This document shows, one piece after another, positions 40,501 to 49,785 of a stretch of 62,651 nt of DNA. Both the position numbers and the translations under genes were made by a program. Source of the DNA: a virus; IMG/VR virus record IMGVR_UViG_3300044858_004015, positions 1-62,651 of that record; one strand, 5' to 3'. Under the pieces are notes generated by a model, which ran no database searches, had not been told where the DNA came from, and worked only from the letters and a program-made list of their open reading frames with translations. Position 1 is the first letter of the stretch. Each line of letters opens with the position of its first letter.

Positions 40501-43500
40501 TAGAACTTACCGTCAACATCAGATACCTCACCGCCAGGCTTGGCTCTTGGTTGCTCGACGTATCCTTCAGGTAAGTCCTTAGCCTTGGGGGTAGGCTTTT
40601 CCATGTTATGCGTAATCGATTCTAGCCAGGATCTTACCTTGGGCAGATTTTGATCAGGCGCGACACCGATGAAATTTCCGTCCATGGTATGGGCCTGTAC
40701 GCCATAGTTAGCCATTTCGGCACGCTTCCAACTATTGACGCGGCCTATGTGGAGCTTCTTGCCGCGCTTCTTAGCTTCTTTCATTAGTCTTGCGTGGTCA
40801 TAGTTGACACCCGATTTTTGCAGCTCGCTATCAGTCGGTCGAAGAGGATTGCCATCGATCGGATTGAAACCAAGCTTCCAAGCAGTGGAACCACCAATAA
40901 ATAAAACATCAAAATCGTCCCATGGAATTTGGTCAGTGTTTTTCTCGATGCCATCCTGGGCGACCCAGGCCACCGGAAACCCTCGATCGCGAATCTCTTT
41001 TAACCATGGCTTGCTGCGCTTAACAGTTTGTCGCCAGTCGCCGACAACATCCGGCGCGACCACAAACTTTACCTTTGCTTTCGATTCTGGATCTTTGGCT
41101 ACCTTATCGAGAAGCTTGCGAAACTTATCTTCGTCAAATGGAGCGCTGCCAGTGAATTCACTGTAAACACCGTTGTCGATCGCTATATGGCTGTAATCGG
41201 TAATATGCCCAACGTATTGCGGTGTATTGGGAGTAATCAATAAGCCGATGCCAGGATTTTTCCTGGCCTCATTACGCACTGGCTCACTACTGTGGCCAGT
41301 TAAAAAGCTTGTCGGATGATCTCCTACGACCTTATGGCGACGGCTAGACCATTCATCATGCGCGCTGCCTAATGCAGCGTGTTTAGGCGCAAACTGGCCT
41401 GGAAGCTTTCCATCATGCTTTTCCGTTTCACGAGGATGCTTGGATTCATCCCAGTCAAACATCAATTGAGACTTTCCAGCGTACCTAAACAACTCCCCCA
41501 GGCGCTCAGTGCTTAGCCCCCAATATTGAATCAGCTCAGCCGCGCGATCTCGGATTGACCCTGAACGCCCAAACTGCATTACCCGATCTTCAGGCGTTAC
41601 GCCATCGTCGAACATTAGCATTTGATCAGGATCGCCCTTGGTATCGAACATAGAAAGCTGCTTACCCTTAGTCGGAGCAACATCGAGCTTCGCTTTGCCT
41701 CTTGGAACGTTTGCTACGTCGCCGAATAGCCCCATTTGATCGTTTGGCTTTGCGTCGGAGTTAGTTCGGGTGTCGAAGGCGATGCCGGAAGAGGGCTGAT
41801 CTGATTGTGTTTCTCGCAGATCGCTAGACTTGACTTCAACGTTCCCTGACTTTCCTGGTCCATTATTGACCTGTTTCCAAAATTCTCCGACGTCAAGACC
41901 TGTTGAATTTTTGATGATTGACTTATGTTCATCACCGTACTTTGACAAAAATTCGGCCTTAGTGCTTCTCTTGGCGAATGTTACCAAGTTGCTATTTTTC
42001 TTGGGTAGCATTTCCTTTAGTTTCATGCGGTGTTCAAACTTGATTCGCCTGGGATGATTTTCGGACATGCTCTCAAAATCAAATGGACTGGCATGGATCA
42101 TCTCTGACATGTCCGAGTCAATTGGTTTTATTCCTACGAGATTACCCAAACCTCTCTTCTTCGCCCTAGCTTTAGCAACTTCGGATTGTGATATTGGCCT
42201 GTAAACTACTCCATTGTCAAACTTAAATGCGACGTAAGGATTGTGCGGATTTCCGTGTTCATCACCGCTTGAGTATTCTTTCCATTTTCCAGGATGCTTA
42301 CTGGCAAAATCCCTCAACGATGGCGACACTAGACTTAAATTGATCGTTGACGCTGAAGATGATGTCTCTTGGCCTGTGTCAGATTTCGGAGTATCTGACT
42401 TGTCGGCATTCTCTGGACTTGAAGAAGCATGCTGATTGCTTTTCTTTGGACTGCCTTTAGGAATCGCGATTCCAGCACTATCGAAACCGGATTCGTCAGA
42501 ATATGGACCGCCTCCAGCGTAGTCGCCGCGTTCTTTCAGTATGCTTCCGAACATGCCAATTTCAGCATCCAGCGAACGATGCATATCGTCTCGCTGGTCT
42601 TTAGAAATTTCTCCGCGCTGAAGCTTTCTGTTGTAACTGTTCTTGATTGAGTTCGCGTAGCTTATCGCGCGATGCAAACTGCGACTTCTCGCATCTTTAG
42701 GATTGCCAGTTACTTCGTTGAAATTGTCGGCAGACTCTTGCCAGCTCTTTTCGTCTTCGCTTAGATTTTCGGATTCTTCTTTATTTGACTGCTTAGCCGT
42801 AGGGGAGTTGGCTTTCGACACGTCAACGCTCTGCCGTAGTCGCTCGGCAGCCTGGCGGATCTCGACCGGCTTAGGAGTATCAATCCCATGCTGCTCCCAC
42901 ATTTGCCGACGTAGATCTTCAATGTCATTTACGCTAAGACCCTGAGAGACGTCCATTTTGCTTAGCCTGGCCTTCAGGTCGTCTTGCGGTGAAAGCTTCT
43001 GGCTTGCTGCTTTTGAATCGGACTGCGATCGCTCTTGGAACGCTTTACCAACAGCCGAGCCAAATTCCTTGTATCCGGAAAACTGCTTTCGAAACTTCTC
43101 TGGCATGTTAGCCCATGCTGTTTGGCCTTGCTGCTCAGCCTGAGCGCCGGTCTGGACGTGCCCGGCTTTGTCGATGATCCCCAGCGCGTGCTGGATAGCG
43201 TTATCCCGGTCAGTGGATTCGCCGCCAAGACTAGCAGCCGATGTCGGTTGGGGCGGCTTGCTGCCAGGTTTACCAGCTAACTTCAGTGCTTCTTCATTGG
43301 CCTTTCGGTGCTGGTTGTCTGTGTATTTCGTGAAACCAGCGCCGTGCATTGCTGATTGAGCCATGCCATCGGCCTTCTTCGTCGCTTCCGCAATTTTTTC
43401 AGCACGTCGCTGATACGCTTTTGGTTCAGGATCGTCAGCAAATTCGGGATGTGGCCCGTCCGCATCCATAACCAATGAATAAATTCCACTAGTGTGATAA

Positions 43501-46500
43501 TCAACCGGCTTCATGTGCGATCCAGTTTGATGATCGACCGCACCGAGCTTTCGCAGGACTTCGCGAATTGAGTTATTTTCTTCAGGTGTAAACGGCTCCA
43601 TTCCCGGCGGAAGAATGCTAACGCCCTTATCCTTGGTAGTATTGCGACGAACTTTTACGCCAGGAACCACTTCATTCAGAACGTCTTTTAGGTGTTGCTG
43701 TTCATCAGCGGTCATTTGCCGCGAAGATTTTGCGCGCGGCGTTTCTTTGTCCATTCGCTTAACAAAATCCTGGCGGGACTCGCCTTCACGTTGAGACCAT
43801 TTATCTGACTTCGCCGGTTCGACTGCCAGGGAAGCTTGATCATTGGACTTTGGCTGATCGATCGCCTTGATTTCGTCATGCCCTACCTCCTCGGTGGAGC
43901 CGTCATCGAATTTGACAGTGTGATCTGTGCCAATGATGTCGCCGCTTGCAGGCCCAACAATGGTGCCGTGCTTACCTTCCCACTCAACACGATCGCCCTC
44001 CTTGTGCGGAGATGGCCGGTTGATATTCCTGGCGCGTGCATCAGCCGCATCCTCACCGACTTTAGGCTGAGCAAATGTTGGCTGCGGTTTAGGTTTGCCT
44101 AGTTCTGCATCACCGCCATCTGAGGCTAGTTCCTTATCAAGCTCGCTCTGGATCTGATCAATCCTCTCTTTGGCATATCGCTTGCCTTCGACTGCCGTTG
44201 CATTGTCGAAAATGTTTTGCATTGTCATTTTCTGCTTATCGAGCTTCTCGACTCGCTTACGCTTCTCGGGATCTTCGATATCGCTTCGATCAACAATGGC
44301 TTGCGTGTTTACTTTGCCACTCTTGAATTTAGCCAGCGCAGTTGCAAGATAGGCTGGATCGCTTGGTACTGGGCTGTTATTCCAGTATGCCATAAACCGT
44401 TGTTGATCTTCCGGCGATAGCTCGGAAATGCCCTTAATGGCTTTCTCCCGAGTGGCTTTCGAATGTTCATCAAAATGCTTGAATATTTCTTGATTTCTCT
44501 TGTCTATGTCTTTGATTCTCTGCTCAGGTGTGGGCTGTAGCTCGGCAATCTGGTCGGAAATCAAAGGTGCCGCGTCCCTTTCAAGCTTTAGCCGTCGCTT
44601 CGATGCCGCCAGTCTTCGATTGTTTATTTCGCGTTCAACTGGTTCATCTGCAAACTTAAAATTGTTTCCCCGTAGCTGATCGGGATCTATAGCTAGGCCC
44701 GGCGGATTGCCACTTGGTTCGCTATCTGATTGCGGAAGCTTTTTGCTCGCTCTCTCTTCAAGGATTTCTGTAGAAGATTCGTTGATCTCTTCCGCCAGGT
44801 CAGGTCGTTGCTTAATTAGCCAGTTTTCAAAATTGCCAGCTCGATTCTCTGGAACCTCAGAAAGCAATCGATAAACGTCTTGCTTGCGAATCTTCGACGG
44901 ATGATCAGCGACGATCTTGCTAAAATTCTCATTGAATAAACGAGATTCTTCGGCAGAGTTTATCCCATCCTCTTTAGCTTGAAGCTCTCGATTACCTCGC
45001 TTGATCGCACCGGGAGCCATGGCTTTGATCGAAGCTTCGTCGACATCCTTCAGATCGCTTTGCTGGATCGGCTGACCGCCTGGCTCTCCAGGTTCTCTAA
45101 TCGTCAATCGTTTCGATTGTTTTTGATCTTCACCCCCAAAAGCTTCGCTCAGCTTTTGACCGGCAAACTTGCCGGTCTTCATTTCGCCATCTTTGCCGAT
45201 GTAGACCGGGTGCCCACCGTGCTTGCCGCCATCAGCACCGCTTTCACTTCCGATCGTGATCCATCGGCCACCATCGAGATCATCGAAAGACATTTGGCCC
45301 GGTGAAGACTTGGGTGACTTGCGAGCGTACTGCTCAAGATGTGGACCGAATCCCCAGAAGGCCATCAACTCCTTCATCGCAGCGATTCGAGAGAATTTTA
45401 CCTTCTCAGCCGATCCGTACTTTTCCTGGCGGAATGCTGCGAAGATCGCATCGAATGCGGGTGCCATCGCTTTAGCCTCTTCAGCATTTGGCCAGAGTGG
45501 ATGATCGCCGCCGAGACCCGATAGGTAGGTGTTTTGCCGTCCATCCTCTTCGAGCTTATGCTTGACGTGACGCTCAAATGTACGGGCAAACACTTCGCGA
45601 CCAGATGCCCAGTAGTCTTGGGCCTTGGCATGACTCATTGTCCCATTGCGAACTTCTTGCTGGAGAACTGTCCGCAATCGGTCTCGATATGGCTTACAGG
45701 CTTCCTTCCAGGAGTTGTAGGCTTTCCTGATGTCCGACCTTGATTTTTCTCGCATCGAAAAGCCTTTGTTTGGCTTGGCGTTATGCGGAGCGTCAAATGA
45801 TCTTCCAGTAGAATCATCAACGATTTCATGAGTGAATTCGCTATTTTCCGACATATAGCTAGTGTCTTTGAGGCTGGTCTTAAAATCCGCCAGCATGTGA
45901 TCGAAAGCATGCCCCCACTCGTGAGCTAGCGCCCCAACGCCACTCGCTCTGGTTAGATTGATAACCTTACTTCCAGGTTCGTAGTGTGCCGAAGCATTGC
46001 CTTTACCTCGAGCGCCGATCGCCAAACCGAGTTTACCGCCAAGGGAGAAGTCTTTCGGGTGTAAGCCAACAACGTCGGCCAGGTCTGTTATGGCCTCTAC
46101 GACTTTGCCTGCATGGTGCTTTCGTTCGTCGTCGGTAACCGAATTGCCCCACTGAACCCCACGAATCTGGAGTTCGTCGACCATGTGCTTAACGGCCTTA
46201 TTGGGGTCTGCCACGATCTTTGATACATCACGACCGCCCTCGCGCTTGGCATAGCTGACGTAGGCTTCAGACGGATCAAAACGACGCACTTTCTTTTTCT
46301 CAAGGCCGAAAACGTCAGTCATCGACTGCCCTTCGATCAAGTCCTGAGCGTGTCGCGTCAGATTACCCCAATATGCCCGCTTGGCCTCTATACTGCTCTT
46401 GGCGGCAGCGTCTAAGGACGTTCCGTATTTGCGCTCGACTTGCTTTACGAATTCGCCAAATCGGCCACCTACGCTTGTTTTGTTTCTGGAATATGGTGAA

Positions 46501-48209
46501 AGGTTGTTCGTAAAATCGATTAAGTCATTTGCTGTCTGGTTATATCTATCAGATACCGGAACCGTTGCATTTGGATCTGAAATTTTTTGCTCACGAAGTT
46601 TCTTTATTTTATCGGTTGCAAGTGCTTTCAGTTCGCTCATTGCACTCATTGATTCGACATCGCTGTACTTGCCGACAAGCTCTTCAGCTTTCGCCTTGAG
46701 ATCCCGATATGCTTCGAGATATTCCTTGCGATTCTTTTCGGGTGTTCCGCTGCGAGTCCCAGGCTTGGGAGGAAATGCCTTAATCGCAAAGTGCATACAC
46801 AAGCTTAAAAGCGGCTTCTCCTGCGCTTGTGCGACAAAATTCGTCGGCTCCAGCTTTAGCAGACTATCCCTGGTCACAAGCTTATCAGCGTTACCGTCCT
46901 TTTCAGCCTGCTCCAGCCCCTTCCAGGCGTTTACTTTGTGCCGCGCAGATCCCTTCAAGTCTTCCCCGGCATTGCCGACTTCAGAAGCTCTAGCGTAGAT
47001 GTAGTCTTCATCGAGCTTCTTTTGGGCAGCCTTGGCCGCTTCGCGCGGAGTACCGCCAGAGTTGATTGTCTCGCCGAATAGCGATGCCGCCGACTTCGGT
47101 TCAGGCGCGGCGGCTGGAGCGATCGGCGATTTCGGCTCGCTCGCTGGCTTTTCCACTGGCTTTTCCACTGGCTTTTCGACCGGCTTAGCGGCTTGCTTCT
47201 TACGGCTTACCATTTGCCATTTGCCAGGCGAATGCTGGAAAATGCCGTACTCTCTCCCGTCAATGCCCTCCATGCCCTTAGCGATCCGAGATTGTACGAA
47301 TTCGCTGGCTAACCCAGCGTGCATTGTGTCGTAAGTTCCATCAGATCCATCGCCGAGCTGATCGGCAGATACTCGGGCGATCCCGTCGCTTGGCGGTTGA
47401 TCCGGCTGCTTTGGTTCGGCCTTTGGTGGCTCAGGCTGACTTGGCTTACTTTCCGGTTCGCTTGGTCCATACCCTGGCGGCGTCACGTCGGTAACCGTAG
47501 CGCCGAGATTTTTCGCGTCGTGGGCCTTGGCCATGCCCATTAGCTTATCGTAGTGAGCTTTGAACTCTGCCTTAGTTCCTTTCCAACCTGGATTTATTGG
47601 GGGGTATCCAGTTAGATCGACGTCATCATCTGAATTGGATGCCGATGGAGATGCTTCGGGCTCGTCAGTTTTTGGCTGGACCTCGTTCTCTTCGTAATCC
47701 AACGGAGTTGGGAACCAATCGTGAAAAACTTTTGTTACTAATCGCTCCTCCCTTGGATCAAGCGTTTTTTGTGCCAATCGAACCTGCTCATGCAATTCGC
47801 GATAGGTCGAGTCGTATTCCTCCGAGTCTCGCTTGCTTTCTAATTCCATGCCCTTTTTGCGGATTTCAGCCAAAAGATCGTTGATGGGCCGAGCAACCAC
47901 TGTTTTTGCTTCTGGCTTTTGATTGGCTCCAGGTTTCGGCCGACTCACATCCGGATTGCCGCGACTTCCAAACGCTTCATCCAATGTCTTCCCAGCAAAC
48001 CTACCGGTCAGCATTTTTCCATCGCCAGAAATTTTGACCGGATGACCGCCATGTTTCTTGCCGTCCGCGCCGGGCTCGCCGCCAATCGTGATCCACTTGG
48101 CATTACCGTCATCCCCAAATAACTCAGGCGACTTGCTCTTTTGCGCACGCCGAGCCATGTAGCGATCTAAAACGCCGTAGCCAGCGATCAATTCTGCTAT
48201 ATTCATCAA
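37560..48209 (-). CDS. Giant polyvalent protein, 3549 aa, with zincin, TGT/DpdA-like and kinase-like domains
   Basis: The gene follows the portal without a gap; the start is TTG at 48209 or ATG at 48206. Domains in order: a repeat unit GADGKKHGGHPVKISGDG (about 40-85); a polyvalent-type zincin with LAHEWGH (His763) preceded by GLAIGARGKGNASAHYEP; a second GGKHGGHP unit (about 980-1020); a KOW-like unit GDRVEWEGKHGTIVGP; a TGT/DpdA-like domain (about 2315-2535: IDNGVYSEF, VVAPDVVGDW, PVAWVAQDG, LFIGGSTAWKLG, HIGRVNSWKR); and a kinase-like domain (about 2880-3050: IGKGNDSVVW, LHDAGYAFND, FFDFGT). Linkers of the DESKHPR...GQF type recur three times. Tandem EKPV units lie near 345. Long multi-domain proteins of this kind are known as polyvalent proteins, injected with phage DNA to act on the host. 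The exact activities are inferred. Confidence 0.85.
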   Translation of the reverse strand: MMNIAELIAGYGVLDRYMARRAQKSKSPELFGDDGNAKWITIGGEPGADGKKHGGHPVKISGDGKMLTGRFAGKTLDEAFGSRGNPDVSRPKPGANQKPEAKTVVARPINDLLAEIRKKGMELESKRDSEEYDSTYRELHEQVRLAQKTLDPREERLVTKVFHDWFPTPLDYEENEVQPKTDEPEASPSASNSDDDVDLTGYPPINPGWKGTKAEFKAHYDKLMGMAKAHDAKNLGATVTDVTPPGYGPSEPESKPSQPEPPKAEPKQPDQPPSDGIARVSADQLGDGSDGTYDTMHAGLASEFVQSRIAKGMEGIDGREYGIFQHSPGKWQMVSRKKQAAKPVEKPVEKPVEKPASEPKSPIAPAAAPEPKSAASLFGETINSGGTPREAAKAAQKKLDEDYIYARASEVGNAGEDLKGSARHKVNAWKGLEQAEKDGNADKLVTRDSLLKLEPTNFVAQAQEKPLLSLCMHFAIKAFPPKPGTRSGTPEKNRKEYLEAYRDLKAKAEELVGKYSDVESMSAMSELKALATDKIKKLREQKISDPNATVPVSDRYNQTANDLIDFTNNLSPYSRNKTSVGGRFGEFVKQVERKYGTSLDAAAKSSIEAKRAYWGNLTRHAQDLIEGQSMTDVFGLEKKKVRRFDPSEAYVSYAKREGGRDVSKIVADPNKAVKHMVDELQIRGVQWGNSVTDDERKHHAGKVVEAITDLADVVGLHPKDFSLGGKLGLAIGARGKGNASAHYEPGSKVINLTRASGVGALAHEWGHAFDHMLADFKTSLKDTSYMSENSEFTHEIVDDSTGRSFDAPHNAKPNKGFSMREKSRSDIRKAYNSWKEACKPYRDRLRTVLQQEVRNGTMSHAKAQDYWASGREVFARTFERHVKHKLEEDGRQNTYLSGLGGDHPLWPNAEEAKAMAPAFDAIFAAFRQEKYGSAEKVKFSRIAAMKELMAFWGFGPHLEQYARKSPKSSPGQMSFDDLDGGRWITIGSESGADGGKHGGHPVYIGKDGEMKTGKFAGQKLSEAFGGEDQKQSKRLTIREPGEPGGQPIQQSDLKDVDEASIKAMAPGAIKRGNRELQAKEDGINSAEESRLFNENFSKIVADHPSKIRKQDVYRLLSEVPENRAGNFENWLIKQRPDLAEEINESSTEILEERASKKLPQSDSEPSGNPPGLAIDPDQLRGNNFKFADEPVEREINNRRLAASKRRLKLERDAAPLISDQIAELQPTPEQRIKDIDKRNQEIFKHFDEHSKATREKAIKGISELSPEDQQRFMAYWNNSPVPSDPAYLATALAKFKSGKVNTQAIVDRSDIEDPEKRKRVEKLDKQKMTMQNIFDNATAVEGKRYAKERIDQIQSELDKELASDGGDAELGKPKPQPTFAQPKVGEDAADARARNINRPSPHKEGDRVEWEGKHGTIVGPASGDIIGTDHTVKFDDGSTEEVGHDEIKAIDQPKSNDQASLAVEPAKSDKWSQREGESRQDFVKRMDKETPRAKSSRQMTADEQQHLKDVLNEVVPGVKVRRNTTKDKGVSILPPGMEPFTPEENNSIREVLRKLGAVDHQTGSHMKPVDYHTSGIYSLVMDADGPHPEFADDPEPKAYQRRAEKIAEATKKADGMAQSAMHGAGFTKYTDNQHRKANEEALKLAGKPGSKPPQPTSAASLGGESTDRDNAIQHALGIIDKAGHVQTGAQAEQQGQTAWANMPEKFRKQFSGYKEFGSAVGKAFQERSQSDSKAASQKLSPQDDLKARLSKMDVSQGLSVNDIEDLRRQMWEQHGIDTPKPVEIRQAAERLRQSVDVSKANSPTAKQSNKEESENLSEDEKSWQESADNFNEVTGNPKDARSRSLHRAISYANSIKNSYNRKLQRGEISKDQRDDMHRSLDAEIGMFGSILKERGDYAGGGPYSDESGFDSAGIAIPKGSPKKSNQHASSSPENADKSDTPKSDTGQETSSSASTINLSLVSPSLRDFASKHPGKWKEYSSGDEHGNPHNPYVAFKFDNGVVYRPISQSEVAKARAKKRGLGNLVGIKPIDSDMSEMIHASPFDFESMSENHPRRIKFEHRMKLKEMLPKKNSNLVTFAKRSTKAEFLSKYGDEHKSIIKNSTGLDVGEFWKQVNNGPGKSGNVEVKSSDLRETQSDQPSSGIAFDTRTNSDAKPNDQMGLFGDVANVPRGKAKLDVAPTKGKQLSMFDTKGDPDQMLMFDDGVTPEDRVMQFGRSGSIRDRAAELIQYWGLSTERLGELFRYAGKSQLMFDWDESKHPRETEKHDGKLPGQFAPKHAALGSAHDEWSSRRHKVVGDHPTSFLTGHSSEPVRNEARKNPGIGLLITPNTPQYVGHITDYSHIAIDNGVYSEFTGSAPFDEDKFRKLLDKVAKDPESKAKVKFVVAPDVVGDWRQTVKRSKPWLKEIRDRGFPVAWVAQDGIEKNTDQIPWDDFDVLFIGGSTAWKLGFNPIDGNPLRPTDSELQKSGVNYDHARLMKEAKKRGKKLHIGRVNSWKRAEMANYGVQAHTMDGNFIGVAPDQNLPKVRSWLESITHNMEKPTPKAKDLPEGYVEQPRAKPGGEVSDVDGKFYKGGSLMPVHGLFSGQQKKTANPKQFDGEMKAVKADQESKLRAVRQRSLEEIKDHIERTKEKETWDQLRSGPIGKVFWTGEQPGRFGYDVKKRIIPFLQTLNNDQIEAVGRWAKKRYIDHEIKTEIQRGGYSESEIQEYIKKDFDHQVGITAEMLIPKKIQKEFPSMPVAVEALRRLAGFSGTNDAIPVLQDLESILKPLSLRFVALKMVAAGNSKPTREVDVDRYSATWDESKHPRDELGQFAEVGHSFTAVPHRGNDPSVMQISKLDESHALVSNQWGMTAKVPKESLQHMRADLTGDIRYLAPHGSSGNASIDRVISGGAKYIGKGNDSVVWDSLDGNVIKSSTTVPYHAVGGPGHQTPENARKAAKQQFDAYQNLKRAGVKGLPNQSVVEHGDRVFTIQEKLNVLDKYTPEQARQAADLIKSLHDAGYAFNDELQFGTDGQGQLKFFDFGTVKKNDTTWGIYQDDQAMDRSRLGRIFQQAGIESELLDPPHIAANNAGSLLAQLEKRRSRGQDLDSKEKLLLAKAAESLHKAGSEDSHTFISAMQAGLSVAEAADFVSEYDHDDYLKSILKPLSLRFPEVKKHIKYSSIRDHAAKLVKYWGLNCDLSGEMFRYAGKSQLAFNWDESEHPRASAGKSDGGQFIPKDRIDNKAKQAEAKPKATAASKSDAIQQGAKRDKTGGGVFVKPITGPTGASIVSYTWQWQWEISEDGESEVKRSDWSRAETNEHTGRQIVHQFSVSIPGEGLKVASVESAIRLLGLTKEAGSKVRTLGTALLKLAQAEQKLASLKKEGASEYSQKWQEGEVDRLRKHARILEAEAAKRASGQNPIEEYRDLLREGHRIAEKMSTAPDGKVVSGSSWGAVSEIIRSLRKRDHGYSDSRIDEIKKRGIDIVRRLNTHLGLDAAGGRTAKSPYADDHKFRNFMKAKDETIPASTDMKIRNWHSKSGERLKTAILDAENWLKEVNEKSSQGRAGAFS

Positions 48210-49718
48210 CTATGCCCCTTGGCTTGTAACGCCGGTTTCTTTGTAATAATTCTCTAAAATCTGATCCTTCAGACTCTTTTCTTTCTTAGCCTGATCGATC
48301 GCCAAGGCCACCTGCGGATTGAAAAGCTGCTGCTCTTCATCGTTGGCCATAGAAATGCCGATAACGTCAGCAACGTCCGATGCCTTGATTCGCATCCCCA
48401 TATCCCAAGCTTGCTTCAGACCCTGCATTTTCTTTTGGGCGTCTTCGCTTTCCGTATCAATCTTGAATCGAAGATAGTACATTGCCGAGCGAGGAAAATT
48501 CCAAAGCTGAATCGGCCTTAAAAAGTCCTCTGTAAGCGTCTCCTCTTGATTGATCGCGTCGTAGGTGACGATATCGGCAAACGTCGCCATGTGAGCATCG
48601 GCAACGCCAGATCCCAATCCAGTCGCATCGGCTTCGCTGGTTAGAGTCTGCCCGAGGATGTATCGCTTGATCTTGTGGCCGAAGAATTCTTTGATTACGG
48701 TTAGCATCGAATCGACGCCAGCCATGCCTGGTTCGATATGCTCGACGCCAAACATGTCGGCTTGCTCGCCCGCGTAGACTGGGCAGAGAACGACAGATCG
48801 ACCGCCAGAGATGTATTCCTGGGCGGCCTTGCGAACCCGAGCTTCGGCAAGCTGATTACCTGCCGGAAATCGCCAGATCTCAACACCCATCGCCGACCGG
48901 TCGAGGTATTCCAATACCCGCTGGAGACATTCCGTCATGGCGTACCATGTCCAGTAGATGCGATCGCGGACGCCTACCCCGTGGATTCGACCCATCATTC
49001 GCGGCTCGTGAAACGGAGCGTCTTCGATCATGTGCTTATGCACCACAATCGTTTTTCGCTCTTGCGGGTCAAGCCAGTAGACCATCCCGTGATCGGTGTA
49101 TTGAATATGCTCTCGCTGCTCGTCGTGTCGCAGGCGGCTTTCGGTTCTGTAATGGGCACCAACGCGGATTCCGACCTGACCGGCCTGGTAGGTGTGCGTT
49201 CCATCGTCATACCGAAAAACGAGCTTGTCGCCATGTCTTGGCTCGACGCGCCGAGCGAAGATCCGCTTCTTGCCGTCGATCCAGTCTGTGCCGTAGTTGA
49301 TCGCCGCCGCGTACTTTCCATACCAGACGTTTTCCTGTAAAAATCGCCGCATTTCAGTAAATCGGCTGGTTCTCTTCAGGATTTTCGTTAGTTCTTCGGC
49401 CAGGATCTTTTGATCGTAAGACTGCGAATTTTCGGGCTCGATATGCCAGTTCAGGAGAGCGACAGACCGCTGGCGGCCTTCAAGCGATTCCATGATGCCG
49501 CAGTCCTTGCGCATTCGTTCGGCATTAGCCATCGAATTTAGCGTGGCTTCGTCGAGCGTCAGATAAGACTGGGACGTTATCCCAGTGCGACCTAGCGAAG
49601 TATAGGTGTGCGGAACGATATCTTGGCCGAAAAACGGCGGTGCCCCAGGGAATGCCCTTGCTGGGTCATAAGCACTCACGTCGAAGATTCGCGCTGGAAT
49701 CTGAGAATTATCGGTCAC
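48210..49718 (-). CDS. Portal protein, Mu gp29-like (DUF935)
   Basis: The 502-residue protein has the DUF935 form. Its middle has a conserved core (YGKYAAAINYGTDW, YWTWYAMTECLQRVLEYLDR). The typical C-terminal segment is KRYILGQTLTSEADATGLGS, followed by AHMATFADIVTYDA and the closing helices. Mu gp29-type portals form the dodecameric ring for DNA entry and exit. The giant protein is encoded directly downstream, where Mu-type phages place gp30/MuF. Confidence 0.88.
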   Translation of the reverse strand: MTDNSQIPARIFDVSAYDPARAFPGAPPFFGQDIVPHTYTSLGRTGITSQSYLTLDEATLNSMANAERMRKDCGIMESLEGRQRSVALLNWHIEPENSQSYDQKILAEELTKILKRTSRFTEMRRFLQENVWYGKYAAAINYGTDWIDGKKRIFARRVEPRHGDKLVFRYDDGTHTYQAGQVGIRVGAHYRTESRLRHDEQREHIQYTDHGMVYWLDPQERKTIVVHKHMIEDAPFHEPRMMGRIHGVGVRDRIYWTWYAMTECLQRVLEYLDRSAMGVEIWRFPAGNQLAEARVRKAAQEYISGGRSVVLCPVYAGEQADMFGVEHIEPGMAGVDSMLTVIKEFFGHKIKRYILGQTLTSEADATGLGSGVADAHMATFADIVTYDAINQEETLTEDFLRPIQLWNFPRSAMYYLRFKIDTESEDAQKKMQGLKQAWDMGMRIKASDVADVIGISMANDEEQQLFNPQVALAIDQAKKEKSLKDQILENYYKETGVTSQGA

Positions 49719-49785
49719 TGGTGGCCCCTAGAGAAAGAGAACGGTTCAAGCCGACCATAACCGAAAGCAAAAAAAACTTCAAAGA

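Noticed and set aside
46381-46998. A 205-residue + strand Ser/Leu/Phe-rich frame opposite the giant gene
   Set aside because: Antisense shadow of a helical, charged region; no ribosome binding site and no motif.
47135-47190. Short tandem repeats resembling a CRISPR or iteron array in the giant gene
   Set aside because: The units encode a repeated EKPV linker in frame and have no spacers; a coding repeat explains them. No CRISPR array was seen in the window.
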